A DNA stretch of 64,000 nucleotides from Anaeramoeba flamelloides. Taxonomy: Eukaryota > Metamonada > Anaeramoebidae. The stretch is taken from assembly GCA_027625915.1 (NCBI GenBank), contig JANTQA010000047.1:1116001-1180000 (forward strand), written 5' to 3'. Position 1 is the stretch's first letter, and each line of letters starts with the position of its first letter. The notes below the pieces were generated by a model, which worked only from the letters and a program-made list of their open reading frames with translations, was not told the origin of the DNA and did no database searches. Below, in pieces: positions 32,328-43,359 of the stretch. Position numbers and translations under genes: made by a program.

Positions 32328-32565
32328 ATTTACTGTTAATTGAAAAAAAAAAAGATCAAAATTTTCATTCAACTTTCCCAAATTCAATACATTCCACAAA
32401 CCAAAATAAATCACCAAAGCCCCCAATTCTAAAAAGAGGACTAATGAATAATTTAAGCTGATTTTTTGAATTAAAGATTTGAAATGTTGCACGATTTATT
32501 TAAATTTTCTTTTTTGGAAAGCTGAATGAAAATTTTGTTTCATCTATTTTGAAACAAATAGTAAG
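32328..32565 (-). mobile_element. Foldback MITE family F1, copy 4 (inverted)
   Basis: The complement reads through the family order: 'gaaacaaaattttcattcagctttcc', 'aatctttaattca', 'cttttt.agaattggggg' and 'gttgaatgaaaattttgatc'. The 61-codon minus frame over it is incidental. Confidence 0.6.
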
Positions 32566-33555
32566 TCTAAACTTCAAAGCATTAGAGTTCGAAATAAAAA
32601 AGACAAAAAAGTTTAACATGATCTATAAAATCACACACTTTAAAAAATTAAAGTAAAACCAATAATTAGAAGTAAAAAAATCACTTCAAAGAATAATCCG
32701 TTGAATTATTTTCAATCAAACCCACAAAAACCATATAAATACCACTGGTTATCAAAATCTTAAAAGTGGTTTTGTAGATCCTTAAAAATAGTTCAATTTT
32801 TTCAAAAAATTTTGAATAATTGATCTATCCAATACAAAACCATACCAAAAGATATTATAAAAAAAATTGTAATTGTGTCGAACCCCCCCCCCCAACCTAT
32901 TTATATCCTAATTTGTTTCTATTTTCATTTATTAATTGATCTTACTTTGAATTTTCAAGTTTCTGTGATACTTTAAATATTACCAATTAAAAACCAAGCC
33001 ACACCACCTTCACCTAAATGATACATTAATACGATTAACATTTAAAAAAGAATCATTAATAGTATATAAAAAAAATCCATTTCAGAATCTCATAAATTGA
33101 TTCAAAAAATTTGAAAGTGTTTTATTTATAATTTATCTTCAAATTCAAAGTACCCTTACAACTATCTAAATAACCAAAAGAAGATTACAAACAATAAACC
33201 ATTTATCAAAAAACAATATTAACAAAATTTGGATTTAGTATCACAACCAGGCTTTCAAAATAAAAAAACATATTCACATTTTAAAAGACAACTTGATGAT
33301 TTATCATTTAAGAATTAAGAACACTAGACTTTATTCTATTTTTTTTTTTTGAAAAACAATTGTAAATTTTTATACATTTATTTTGCTGCTAACTATATTT
33401 TATTGAAACAAAAAAAAAATCTTAGATTTTTTTATTACAAAAATGATGATGTTTTCATTCTCGAAAAGGTATTTATATCTTAAAGACCATAAAATAAAAA
33501 TAAAATTCTCTTTACTGATTTGGAATTTGGGTTCTTGATGATTTTTCTTCTTTAG
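32566..33555. other. Intergenic stretch with an 11-C run
   Basis: Eleven consecutive C at 32883-32893. No gene. Confidence 0.4.
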
Positions 33556-33557
33556 GC

Positions 33558-35012
33558 TTAAGGGACTAGTCTCTATTAAAAATTTTTAGCAAATTTAATA
33601 GAGATTTAGATTTTTTTTTTTGCCAATTACTTAGATTTGAAATTAAAGTGAAAAACTTCTTAGTACAGTATTGAAATCTCGATAAATGACATTCACTAAA
33701 TTTGGTTATTGTTTTTATAGAAATAAAAAAATTTTCCTTTTTTTTCACTTTTTTGAAAGTTGCTTTTTTTCAGCTTTTCACAAAAATACAAAAAATAATA
33801 AAAAATATGATCAAGAAAGCAAAACCTTGTTGTGTTCGTGGAAGAAGTACAAAAAATAGTTTGTAAAATAAACCCGAAAAGGTTTTTTTTTTGGATTTGC
33901 ATAAAAAAACAGTTTGATTCGAAAAAAATATGCAATATATGCTTTACTCAAAATAATAAACTATCATTCAAAATCATTGGCCCATTAAAAATCAAAATTT
34001 AAAGAAAAATATTTTTAATACTTGTAGTTATCTATTATAATATAAAAATTTTTATTTTAGTATTTGGTTCACTACTCAGGGGTATTTGTTTTTCTTCAAA
34101 AAATAAAATAAAAAAAGTTAAAAAAAAATTTTAAAAAAAATTGGGACATTTATTTTGAATGAAGCATTACATGAAAAAAAATTTTTTTAAAAATTAATAA
34201 AACCCATTTATCGATTCTCCTTCCATTTGAATAACTAAATCTAATCTCTTTGTCATATTTGAAACCAATTTTTCCATTAATTCATCTGTTACTTCTTTCA
34301 AATTTTTTCATTTTGATTTTCCATTTTAACAAAACACTTTTGAAAAAATAAAAAAGAGAAAAAATGATTTATTTACAAACTTTTCATTGTGAGAGGAAAA
34401 ACTTCAAAACGATACAAAAGCAATTCAAAATTGAAATATAAGGTGGGCCATTTGTTTTGAATTTTAGTTTAGATTTTCTTTCTTTTCTTGTACCATTCTT
34501 TTTTTTTTCATGAATCTACCTTTTGAGTTTACACTCTTTTGTTTTTGTTGTATTTGAAGTTTTTTTAAGTGTTCCCAAATTATCATTCCAAAAGTTTTTG
34601 TCAGAGTCAAAAAAAAAATCAAAGAAAAGAATAATTTTTTTTTTAGTTAATTATTGATAAAACAAATTGAGTTCTTAATAGAGTCAAGTTGGATGAACAG
34701 AAGTGAAAGAGAAAATATTCACTAGTTTTGAATTATTTTGTCGTTTTTCCAAATGAGAATAAATATTAATTTTGAAAAAATCATTAAATCCAAAATTAAT
34801 CAAAAAATTCTCTTCAAATTAAAGATCTTTTTTGGAAAAAAAATTTTCAAAATTCACTTTTTTTGACTAATTAAAAAACTTTTTTAAAAAAACAAGAATG
34901 AAAAGTTCTAACATTGAAAAACTAGTCTATTTTCAATTTTAAGCATATTTCAAGATAAGGATCCCTTATTTAGTTATTGGTCAACAAAAAAATTAAACAA
35001 GACTAGTTCCTT
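33558..35012. mobile_element. MITE family B ends enclosing 1.3 kb
   Basis: 33558-33645 matches the left half and 34930-35012 the right half of the 181 bp element at 18239, in the same orientation (left end TTAAGGGACTAGTCTCTATT, right end complement CTGAAGGAACTAGTC). The 1.3 kb between them does not occur in the short copy. It could be an insertion into a MITE, or this could be a longer relative from which the short form was derived. It contains a small coding-like frame (34199-34343) and a repeat also seen at 5030. Confidence 0.5.
34199..34343 (-). CDS. Small coiled-coil-like frame with a one-base slip
   Basis: Starting from ATG, MENQNEK is followed by a stop. One base out of frame, after a six-A run, the frame reads NLKEVTDELMEKLVSNMTK, RLDLVIQMEGESINGFY and stops. 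The composition is strongly protein-like, with a heptad pattern. The slip may be a homopolymer error or true decay. Length and look recall small coiled-coil subunits, but no family is assigned. Confidence 0.3.
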
Positions 35013-35262
35013 CAGGTGAAAATTGAAAACCATAATATCTTAAATTACATATGTTAAAAAATACTGTGGGTAATTTCCGAACAAGGTCAAATGGTTTTCA
35101 ATTTTCACCTAAAAGTAAATTTTTTCAAAAATTCGATTTTTCCTCTACTTCTTTTGCATATTTAAGATATCAAGGAGAAATCACACAAATAAAAGAAACC
35201 AGTATAAGTTTGAGAAATCACACAAACCACAGAAATCACAGAAACCAGTAGAGATCAATTCA
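35013..35262 (+). repeat. Dispersed repeat R4, copy 1
   Basis: It aligns with 40012-40265: 'attgaaaacc', 'ggtaat..cc.aacaa', 'ggttttcaattttcaccta', 'aaattcgattttt', then a (CACAGAAAT)-rich end and 'agagatcaattc'. Left 'ggtgaaaattgaaaacc' and inner 'ggttttcaattttcacc' form a 17 bp hairpin stem. Confidence 0.65.
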
Positions 35263-35267
35263 GACGT

Positions 35268-35481
35268 TTACTTATACATTTGTTTCAATAACCAGTGTTG
35301 ATGTTTTTCTTTGTGTTTTTCAAAATTATTTGTATTATTTTCGTAAATAACTGTCATTATTTCCAGTTTGTTCGGAAATATCGCTGCTATTTTCCCCATA
35401 ATATCTCTTGAAAGACATTTCGATATCAAGAGGGCTATAGCACGAGTGTAGATGTCCAAGCTGTCTTGAAAGATTCATTAT
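35268..35481 (-). CDS. Unidentified open frame
   Basis: About 68 codons open from a TGA near 35478 to TAA. There is no good ATG at the start: the first ATG is inside, at ...SRDIMGKIAAIFPNK. Composition is balanced (IFQDSLDIYTRAIALLISKC, KLEIMTVIYENN, HQHWLLKQMYK). It could be an exon or a gene remnant. A short inverted repeat (35391-35415 with 35463-35492) overlaps it. Confidence 0.3.
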
Positions 35482-35656
35482 GGGGAAAATATAAGATATT
35501 ACACGAAAACACCGGGAAATAAAAAAAGTTTTGTCCTGAAAGCTTACTTGGTACTAAAACAAAAACTAAAAAATTTGAGATCAAAATACTTTATTGTTTG
35601 ATAAATAACAAAAGAATTTATTTTTTCTTTTTTGGTTTTCTTTTTCTTGAAAAAAA

Positions 35657-36115
35657 TACTTTACTAATGGTAACAAAGGAAGAGTGGTTTAAAGAGTTAT
35701 TTGAGTATTATTTTAATTTCTTTTTTATTTTCTGTTTGAAGACCCAATAGTTTCAAAATGAATAATACACCTGCAGCACCACATAAAAATTAAACAACTT
35801 TTGTTGGTTTCTGTAATATTTCTTCCAACAGTTATTGTTTCAAAGGCATATCTCTTCAAGTAGTTCTTTCGATCCACGAATTAGGTGTTTTTTTGTTCTG
35901 CTTTTTCTTTTTGATTTTTTTGTATCCTTTTTCAGACAAGGCCAATGAACTAACATTACGATTAACAATAAGTAACTTTTCCCATATTTGAATTATAAAG
36001 AAATCTCCCCTGGTTTTTTTTTTGCATTTTAATGTTCCTTGAAAGAGAATTTTCCTTTTCTTTCCACTTTTGGTTCCACATTTCAAACAATAATTAAAAA
36101 GTGAGTTATTTTAAT
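35657..36115 (-). pseudogene. Decayed gene of unknown family
   Basis: One minus-strand frame keeps protein-like composition over about 150 codons but is cut by about five in-frame stops. Segments include YCLKCGTKSGKKRK, FFIIQIWEKLLIVNRNVSS, LLEEILQKPTKVV and FLCGAAGVLFILKLLGLQ, the last like a membrane helix. The first 80 codons (from about 36112) are open. A Cys-Leu-Lys-Cys pair near the start hints at a zinc-binding turn. No family recognised. Confidence 0.35.
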
Positions 36116-36119
36116 CAAT

Positions 36120-39100
36120 AGAAAAATAATAATAACCCAAAGATTTTTTTTCAAACTTTTATATTGTTTTAACCACGAGCTACATGGATTTTTTCAACTT
36201 TTTACAAGTGGATTTAAAACACTGAATAAGAATTAAAACTTCCCACTTTGATCTTTTAAAGCTCCTTTTCAAATACTTTTTTTTCTAAGAATCATGGCTT
36301 TCTCTAAAGACATAGAACCAATAGGAAACCTCATTTAAACACTTCTTTTCACTTTTTTAACTGCGAAATTTTTTTTTTCGAGTTACAAAATTTTTACTCG
36401 AATGTTGAGAAACAAAATTGTAAAATAGGTTTTTGGAAAACTTGGATACTTCATTTAGAACACTTTCCTTCTGTTGAGATCTAATTTTAAAAATTTGTAA
36501 AGAATTACCCTGTTTTTTGAGATACACCTAAAATCCACCCACGGGTAGTACTAGCCATGAATACTCATTTTGGGTAAAGCAATATCGGTAATACTTTGTA
36601 AAGTGTTATACCAACTTTTCTTTTCATTTTTTTTTTTTACTTTTCCGTGGAGGGACATAACTGTTGTTTATTTTTTTTTTAACACAATTTCAATTTTTCT
36701 CTAACTGTTGTTTTATGTTCAGAATTTGTTGTTTTTAAAAAATAAAGTTCAGTTTAACTATACTTTCAAATAGAACAATATGTACAATAGATCATATGAT
36801 CCAAGTGTTTTTTCTAAAACCCTCAAGACCAATCTCCTGATAAAAGAGTTCTAATTCAACGGAATTTTTACAAACCAACACCAAAATCCCCAACAACCAA
36901 ATATCTTTCAATTTGATGGAAAAAAACAAAAAAAAGGAAAAAAATATTTCATTAAGGGTCAAGTCAATAAGGGTGAAATTTTTATTCTGAAATGGATTAA
37001 GCGACTATTAAATAAAAAAAATCTTCAAGTAACTTTATTAACAAATTCTAAAAAAAATTTTACCAAATCTTGAAATTGAAAAATAAAGTAAAAATCTGAT
37101 AACGACAATACATGACTTACTTTTAATGCTATTTACAGGAATGAATTATTGTTTTTAAAAATCTGATCCATTTTTCCCATTTTTGAAAAAAATTCAAAAT
37201 TTCAACATATGTCTTAATATACGGGGATAATGTTTTTTTTAAAGAATTTGTTTTAATGAATATAGACAGCTAAATTCGATAATAATATTGTTAAAACCAA
37301 CCCCCGATTCACTATTTGAGTTCGACAAACCCCCATAATCTTTCACTTAAAATTCAAAAAAAATAAAAATATTTCAACGTTTTCTTATTTTATAGTTACT
37401 AAAATCAAAACAATTTCAAGATCAGTCAATAAGGGTTTGATTTTGCTGGTTTTTCTTCCAAAATTCGAATAAATAACGAAAACCATTTTATTTCTTTTTA
37501 AAAATGGAAATTTCATTTTCTTTGAAATTTTTTTCTTGAAAAAATACAACTCCTGTTTTTTTGTACCGAGTGGAAAACACCCCCTTAACCAAAACTTAAC
37601 AATTTTTAAACCAAAATTGAAATTAAACTATTCTTTCTATGTGTTGAGAAAATAAATTTCTCTTTTTTGTTCTTTTCTTCGACTAAAAAAAGATAAAATA
37701 TAATTACTACAAAACATTCAAGCTACAAACAGTTTTATTCCTGATGTGTATTTGTAATTTTTTAAATCCATTTTGTAATAAATAATCTCAAAAAGTAAAT
37801 TTCATGAATGAAAATGAGTACCAAATCCCTGATGTCGATTATATATTTAATTTTTGAATAAAAAATTTCACTTCAAAAAAAGCAATTAAACACGATTTTC
37901 CAGTCTTGGTCTACCCTGAATTCCGTTTTATCCTTTAGAATTCGAAATTGAAATGGTTGTTTTCCAAAAAAATTATTCCAAAAAATTAAATACCTTCTTA
38001 TGTTTTGAAAAATTGTAGTATTTCAAGGGTATTCCAGTTTTTTATTACAAATCTATTTTATATCAATCTCTTATGATCAAAAAACCGATTATCTAAACTT
38101 TTTTAACCTTTTTAAATTCACAATTCAATAAGTAACTCTTCATTCAATTCCAAATTAATAGATTTTTAATTATGTTTCCACATTAAGCAAAAAAGGTTTT
38201 AGTTTTTTCTCTTTGAATTTTTTTCTTTATTAGTTTATTGATCAACAATTCCCATCCAATTTTGAATAACAGCATAAGAGTCAATATTATTTTTGATGTC
38301 AATTACCGGAAATTAGAAAAAATAAAAAATACCGATATTGTAGCGAAAGACATATTTCTGAATTATTACAAAAAAAATATTTTCTTAAAAAGAACATTGA
38401 AATCTTATTGTCTTTATGGGAAGTATACAATACACTTTAAAAATGAAACCAATAAGTTCAATAAGAACTAAGTTTAAAAAATCTACTTAATCTCAAAAAA
38501 AAATACAATAATTTTTAAACTTAAAAAATATATTTTCTTGATTCAAAGAACAGACCAAATCTATTTTTTCTCGGGATTGAATGTAATTATATTAGAAAAA
38601 GAACCAAACAATCGAATTAAAAATTCTCCCCAAATACTTTTTTGAAACCTTGAAAATTCAACTTATAATCTAGAGAAATACTTTTTAATTTGATTATTTT
38701 TAATAAATAATTAATAACCCAATCTTGTTAATTTCAGTAAGTCATTAACAACACAATGATTAAAGATATCAAATAGACTTTACAATTATTTCTCAATTTT
38801 TTAAAGATTTTATCAACAAATAATACTAATTCAAATACATATTTCTAATAAGAAAAAAAAAAATAGATATTATCAAATACCTGATTTTAATACAAAAAGT
38901 TCCTTGTTTATACTCTTTATATTTGAAAAAATATATTGACAAGCCTTTTAAATTTCAAGAAATTTAATAAATATTTGTGAATAAAATAAATGTTGAAAAT
39001 TTTTTAGATCTTCAAGGATACAATATTAGATTTATTTTTATTGTATTTTTAAAATAAGATCAAAGGTACAACGTTACTTGTTCATAAAGACTCTCAAAAA

Positions 39101-39475
39101 TCACTAAAAGTGATATTTCTTCAAAATTAAATTTTTTTGCAAATTTTTATTTTTCTAATTTGCTCCAAAAACTCAACAAAAAAGTATCTGATCTTTTGAC
39201 TGAAAATTTAATTTAGAAAAAATGAACTCTTTTTAAAAATGATTACTCATCTCTCAAAAGTTGACAAATGAAGTTAAGTATCGGGTTTAATTGTATCCTT
39301 CTGTAAATAATTACTCTATTGACTTTGGAAAAAAGAAAAATAAATAAGAGTTACTAGTCCCTTAAAACTTTTTTGTAATTGTTATGAGGAACTTCAACCT
39401 ATTAAAAACCAACCAACCTATGTTGTATGATCAATGTCCAAAAATCAACAAAAAATACGAGGATATTTTTAGACA
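36120..39475. other. 3.3 kb without a supported gene
   Basis: AT-rich. 'gtcaataagggt' occurs at 36962 and 37424, suggesting an old duplication. The frame 38238-38471 (no ATG start) is Asn/Lys/Ile-rich and not called. Otherwise nothing clear. Confidence 0.35.
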
Positions 39476-39479
39476 AAAG

Positions 39480-40010
39480 CGCACAAGACCGACACTCAAT
39501 TTCCAATTAGAATGGTAAGAATATACTATTTTGAAAACAAGAATATACGTTTTGAAGTTTTGCTCTTTGGTGCTTTTTGAGATCCGGGTGATTTTTTCTT
39601 TCCTTTTTTTGTTTCATTTTAAAAATGATATATTTTTATTGATATAATATTACATAATCCATACTTGGCCAAATTTATAGAGTGTTACAAAATAACCACA
39701 AAACAGATTAAATCGAATAAAATTATTTTCGAAATTCAAGAAAGCAATTTGTTTTAAATTAAAGAAATTTAACCATTTGGAAATAGAAAATGAGAAAAGC
39801 AGAATTGTTTTTTTTAAACTTTCCTTTTTTGAAATTGAGGACTCTTTGAAACTTATTTTTAAATTCGTTGAATGTTTTGTCGAAGAGTTCCTTTGATTGT
39901 TTTTTTTGTTATTTGAATTTTATCAACTAAAAGAAGGGCTATTTCACAATACCCTTTTTGGTCACAGGGCACCACTTGAGTATGGAGTAAATTCACGGTA
40001 AATGACTTGA
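39480..40010 (+). repeat. Dispersed repeat R3, copy 4
   Basis: Co-linear with 26640-27350; parts match 14195 and 9335 in inverted orientation. It runs directly into R4 copy 2 at 40012, so R3 and R4 may be parts of one longer element. Confidence 0.6.
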
Positions 40011-40011
40011 C

Positions 40012-40265
40012 CCTTAAGGTTAAATTGAAAACCTATTTCATCTGTCCTCAGACATGTTTAAAATTGACTGTAGGTAATACCTAACAAATTCAAACGATTT
40101 TCAATTTTCACCTAATTGAACATTTTTTAAAAAAATTCGATTTTTTGATGATTCTTTTGGATTTTGAGATAACACATACATTTCAAAAATCACAGAAATA
40201 ACAGAAATCACAGAAATCATAGATAAGAAACCCAGGAAGAGATCAATTCTGACATTTTCTGAAAA
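40012..40265 (+). repeat. Dispersed repeat R4, copy 2
   Basis: See R4 copy 1. It ends in 'atcacagaaat' tandem units followed by 'agagatcaattctgac'. Confidence 0.65.
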
Positions 40266-40495
40266 AAAAATTCATTTTTTACCTACTTATATCTCAGTGA
40301 ATCACTATTTTTGAGATTTACCAACCACCAAACCCACTTTTAAACACACCAAAAATCAAATTTTCAATTACTAATATAATAGTTAAAATTTAGTGACATA
40401 ATATTCCAAATTAGAATTTGTTTTTTTTTTTTTTGCTCAGAAATCATTTTATTATTAATCCAAAATTTATATTCTGTTTGTGAATTTATTTTGTT

Positions 40496-40734
40496 GTATT
40501 ATTTGTTTCAAAATAAATTGGACAAAATTTTTATTCAGCTTTCTTGAAAATGATTTTTTTAAATAATTAGTAAAATTTTAAATTTTTAAATCCTAAAGAA
40601 GTAACAATTATTAATTTTCCTCTTTTAGAATTGAGTACTTTGTTGATTTCCATTAATTCTTGACAGGTATGTGATGATTTTTTAGAGAGTAGAATAAAAA
40701 TTTTGTCCTCTTTATTTTAAAATTAACAGTAATT
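40496..40734 (+). mobile_element. Foldback MITE family F1, copy 5
   Basis: Left 'aataaattggacaaaattttt' and right 'aaaaattttgtcctctttatt' are clear inverted partners. The outer right end reads 'aattaacagtaat', as in copy 2. Confidence 0.65.
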
Positions 40735-40864
40735 GATATTTGGTTAAAATTTCTACTTGAAAAATTTGAAGACAAATTGATTTTAATATATAAGATCTGA
40801 AAATTTTCTTTTAGAAATCCTAATTCTTATTTTGAATCAATTAATTTCAATCATCTAATATCAT

Positions 40865-40948
40865 ATAGTAGGGTATCGGAGATAAATACCCCTTCAGGGG
40901 GTTTGGGGGTGTAGGTAATATAGCACCTATTAGGTTAGGTGCGTAATT
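40865..40948. other. GC-richer segment with two hairpins
   Basis: 'accccttcaggggg' can form a tight stem, and 'gcacctattaggttaggtgc' can form a second (GCACCTA/TAGGTGC). A run 'gggggtttgggggt' lies between. In this AT background the block is conspicuous. It might be part of a structured RNA or an element end. No homologue elsewhere in the window. Confidence 0.45.
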
Positions 40949-41269
40949 ATATATTTATATATTTTTTTTATTTTTCAAAAAGAAAGAAATTTTTGAGCTG
41001 GGTAAGTTAAAGAATTCAGACATCATTACTTAACAAGATTTAATACATATATACCTAAACTTATATATACAAATATGTGTTGTTAACTAAATATAAACAA
41101 TTGGACGAAATTTGAAACAGTTGAAAGTATAATAATCATGCATTTACTTACAATTTTGGAATAATTTAGATTTTTTCCAAAAATATTAAAATTCATTTTT
41201 CTCTTATTTTTTTTTTTTAACATTTCCCTTTTTTACCATTTAAATTATCTGTTTCTTTCGATCTCGAAA

Positions 41270-41550
41270 AATTTTTTCTGATTTAACCATAGATATAGTT
41301 TATTGTGGATTAAATAAATTTGTTCAATAGAAACAACCACATACAATCAGTTGATGGTTTCTTATCATTTGATCGATCATCATCAAATAGTTGGGAGAAT
41401 TTCAACGAATTTACCAATTAAATTTTTTATTCTTTTCTTGTTCATTTCATCATTTTTGGACATTTGGACACACCAATTTCTAATTTTTTTGAAAATTTTT
41501 AGTTTTTTCTGGTATATTTCTTCTGAATTATCAACTCAAAAAGTGAAATT
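41270..41550 (+). repeat. Diverged partial copy of the 21.56 kb foldback element
   Basis: It shares 'gttgatggt.tct', 'catttgatcgatca' and 'ctggtat.tttctt' blocks, in order, with the right arm near 22270-22500. The plus frame 41351-41638 is within it and is not called. Confidence 0.4.
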
Positions 41551-41736
41551 GATTTTTTGGATCATTTCTAAATTATTACAAGTCAGTCAGAAGATTAATT
41601 CAAAAAATATTTTTTTTTTAGGATTTTTTAACATTTGAGAGATAATGATAAATATTATTATTTAATTTTAATTGTAAACATCTATCTAATAAACTCATTT
41701 CTACTAAAGTAGAAATGAAAGGTCATTTTTAGATGG

Positions 41737-41980
41737 CCTTCAAAAAAACACATCAACAAACCAAAACAACCAAACATAACAATATTCAAAACAATCAAAC
41801 ATATTACAATTTCTAACCCTTAACATCACAAAAATAAATCAAAAACAACAAACAACAACAAAAAATCAAACACTAACTAAACAAATCCACAAACAAAACC
41901 AAATCAAAACAAACTCAATCATATTTAACAATATCATAAACTACACTAATAAATAAAATCCAAATCAACACAAAAATAAA
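41737..41980 (+). other. G-free tract of 244 bases
   Basis: Not one G occurs between 41736 and 41981, while C remains common (motifs such as 'aaccaaaacaaccaaac'). G stays very rare up to about 42165. No ORF on either strand. It lies just upstream of the LINE endonuclease fossil, on the same strand. Confidence 0.95.
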
Positions 41981-42449
41981 GACAAAAAATATTATTAATA
42001 TCAACAACATCAAACAAATCAATGATTTTTTTAAATGAATAAATAAACAATCTAACTTTCACTATTAACAAAATACAAATCATTATACTCAATAAATAAT
42101 TACAATAACCAAATCAAATTTAAAATTTTAAACTACTAAATTAACAATGCACAAAATACACATAAAAGAATTTTGTCATGGATATGATTAAAATTATTAA
42201 AGTCAACATTACAATAAGATATTCGAAAATTTGTATCAAAATATAAAATTTTTTAATGTTCCCAAAAATAATAAATTAATTTTTATCATCAAAATAAAAT
42301 CTCAACTTTAGAAATATTCAATTTTTTAAATAATCGGGTAGTTATTAGATATCAAAGAAAGGGGGATAATGAAATTTAAATATGGGATTTAAAGGATAAA
42401 ATACAATATTTTAGGTTAAAAATGATGAGAAAAAGCGACTTACTGCCTC

Positions 42450-43150
42450 GAAATTTATATATCTACCATTTTCAAGATAATAAAAAACAATTATTAATAA
42501 AGGGAAAAAAAAGTTTGAGATTATAATAAAAAATTAATCAATATATAGTTATCATCATTTAATATTAGAGAACTAAATAGAAAAAATAAGATATCATATC
42601 TTGAATCTTTTTTATTAAAACTCAATATTGATATTTGTCTTAGACAAGAATCAAAAATATCGAAAAATCCACATTTTTTAAATTTTTTCTCAATCAATAA
42701 AAAATCATATGGTGAAAAGAATAGAAAAGATGGATTATTAATCATTGTTGTAAATATTTTCAAGGATTTTACTAAAGAGATATTCGTTCCAGATCTTGAC
42801 ATTTTGGGAATACAATTCACAGATTTTATAATTATTAATATATATAAAAGACATGAAAGAAATAGAGAACTGAATATGAAAAATCTTCAATATCCTTAAA
42901 CAATATCAAAATCATAAAACAACCATTTGGGGAGATTTTAATTTATATGAAAAACAAATAATATTTTTATATAAATTTAATCTTAAAATTATCTATAATA
43001 ACAAACCAAGTAGAAAAGAAAATAACCTGGATTATTTTATTACAAACTTCAATTTATTAAAATTCAAAAAATTTAAATCAATTAAAGATAAATTGAGTGA
43101 TCATAATTGTATATTAAACAAATTTAGTATTAATAAAAACTGGAAAATAA
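42450..43150 (+). mobile_element. Fossil LINE fragment: AP-type endonuclease domain
   Basis: Pieces of an APE-class non-LTR retrotransposon endonuclease can be read in order. First comes an N-terminal SFNIRELNRKNKISYLE with IDICLRQESK ('...CLQET' motif), then KDGLLIIV. After a frame change come IWGDFN (the xxGDFN motif), LDYFITN and LSDHNCI (the SDH motif). The first part is open from about 42546 to a TAA at 42897. The rest is in another frame and contains further stops. No reverse transcriptase follows; a MITE is inserted at 43161. It is old and broken. Confidence 0.7.
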
Positions 43151-43160
43151 AAAATACATA

Positions 43161-43358
43161 CAGTCAGTTTCACTTTTAAGGCACAAACTTTGAACGAAAT
43201 TTAAGGCACAATAAAAATCTCAAATTAAGGCACAAAATTTGGAATTTTTATTTTTACAATTTATTTTTACTAGAATATGAATTTTGTACCTTCATTTGAG
43301 ATTTTTATTGCGCCTTAAATATCGTTGAAAGTTTGTGCCTTAAAAGTGGAACTGACTG
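43161..43358. mobile_element. Palindromic MITE family T1, copy 1 (198 bp)
   Basis: TA-flanked. The ends CAGTCAGTTTCACTTTTAAG and the complement at the other end make the whole element a near-perfect palindrome. Each arm holds three TTAAGGCACAAA-type motifs spaced about 25 bp apart. The TA duplication and CAGT terminus are typical of Tc1/mariner elements. No ORF. Confidence 0.9.
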
Positions 43359-43359
43359 T

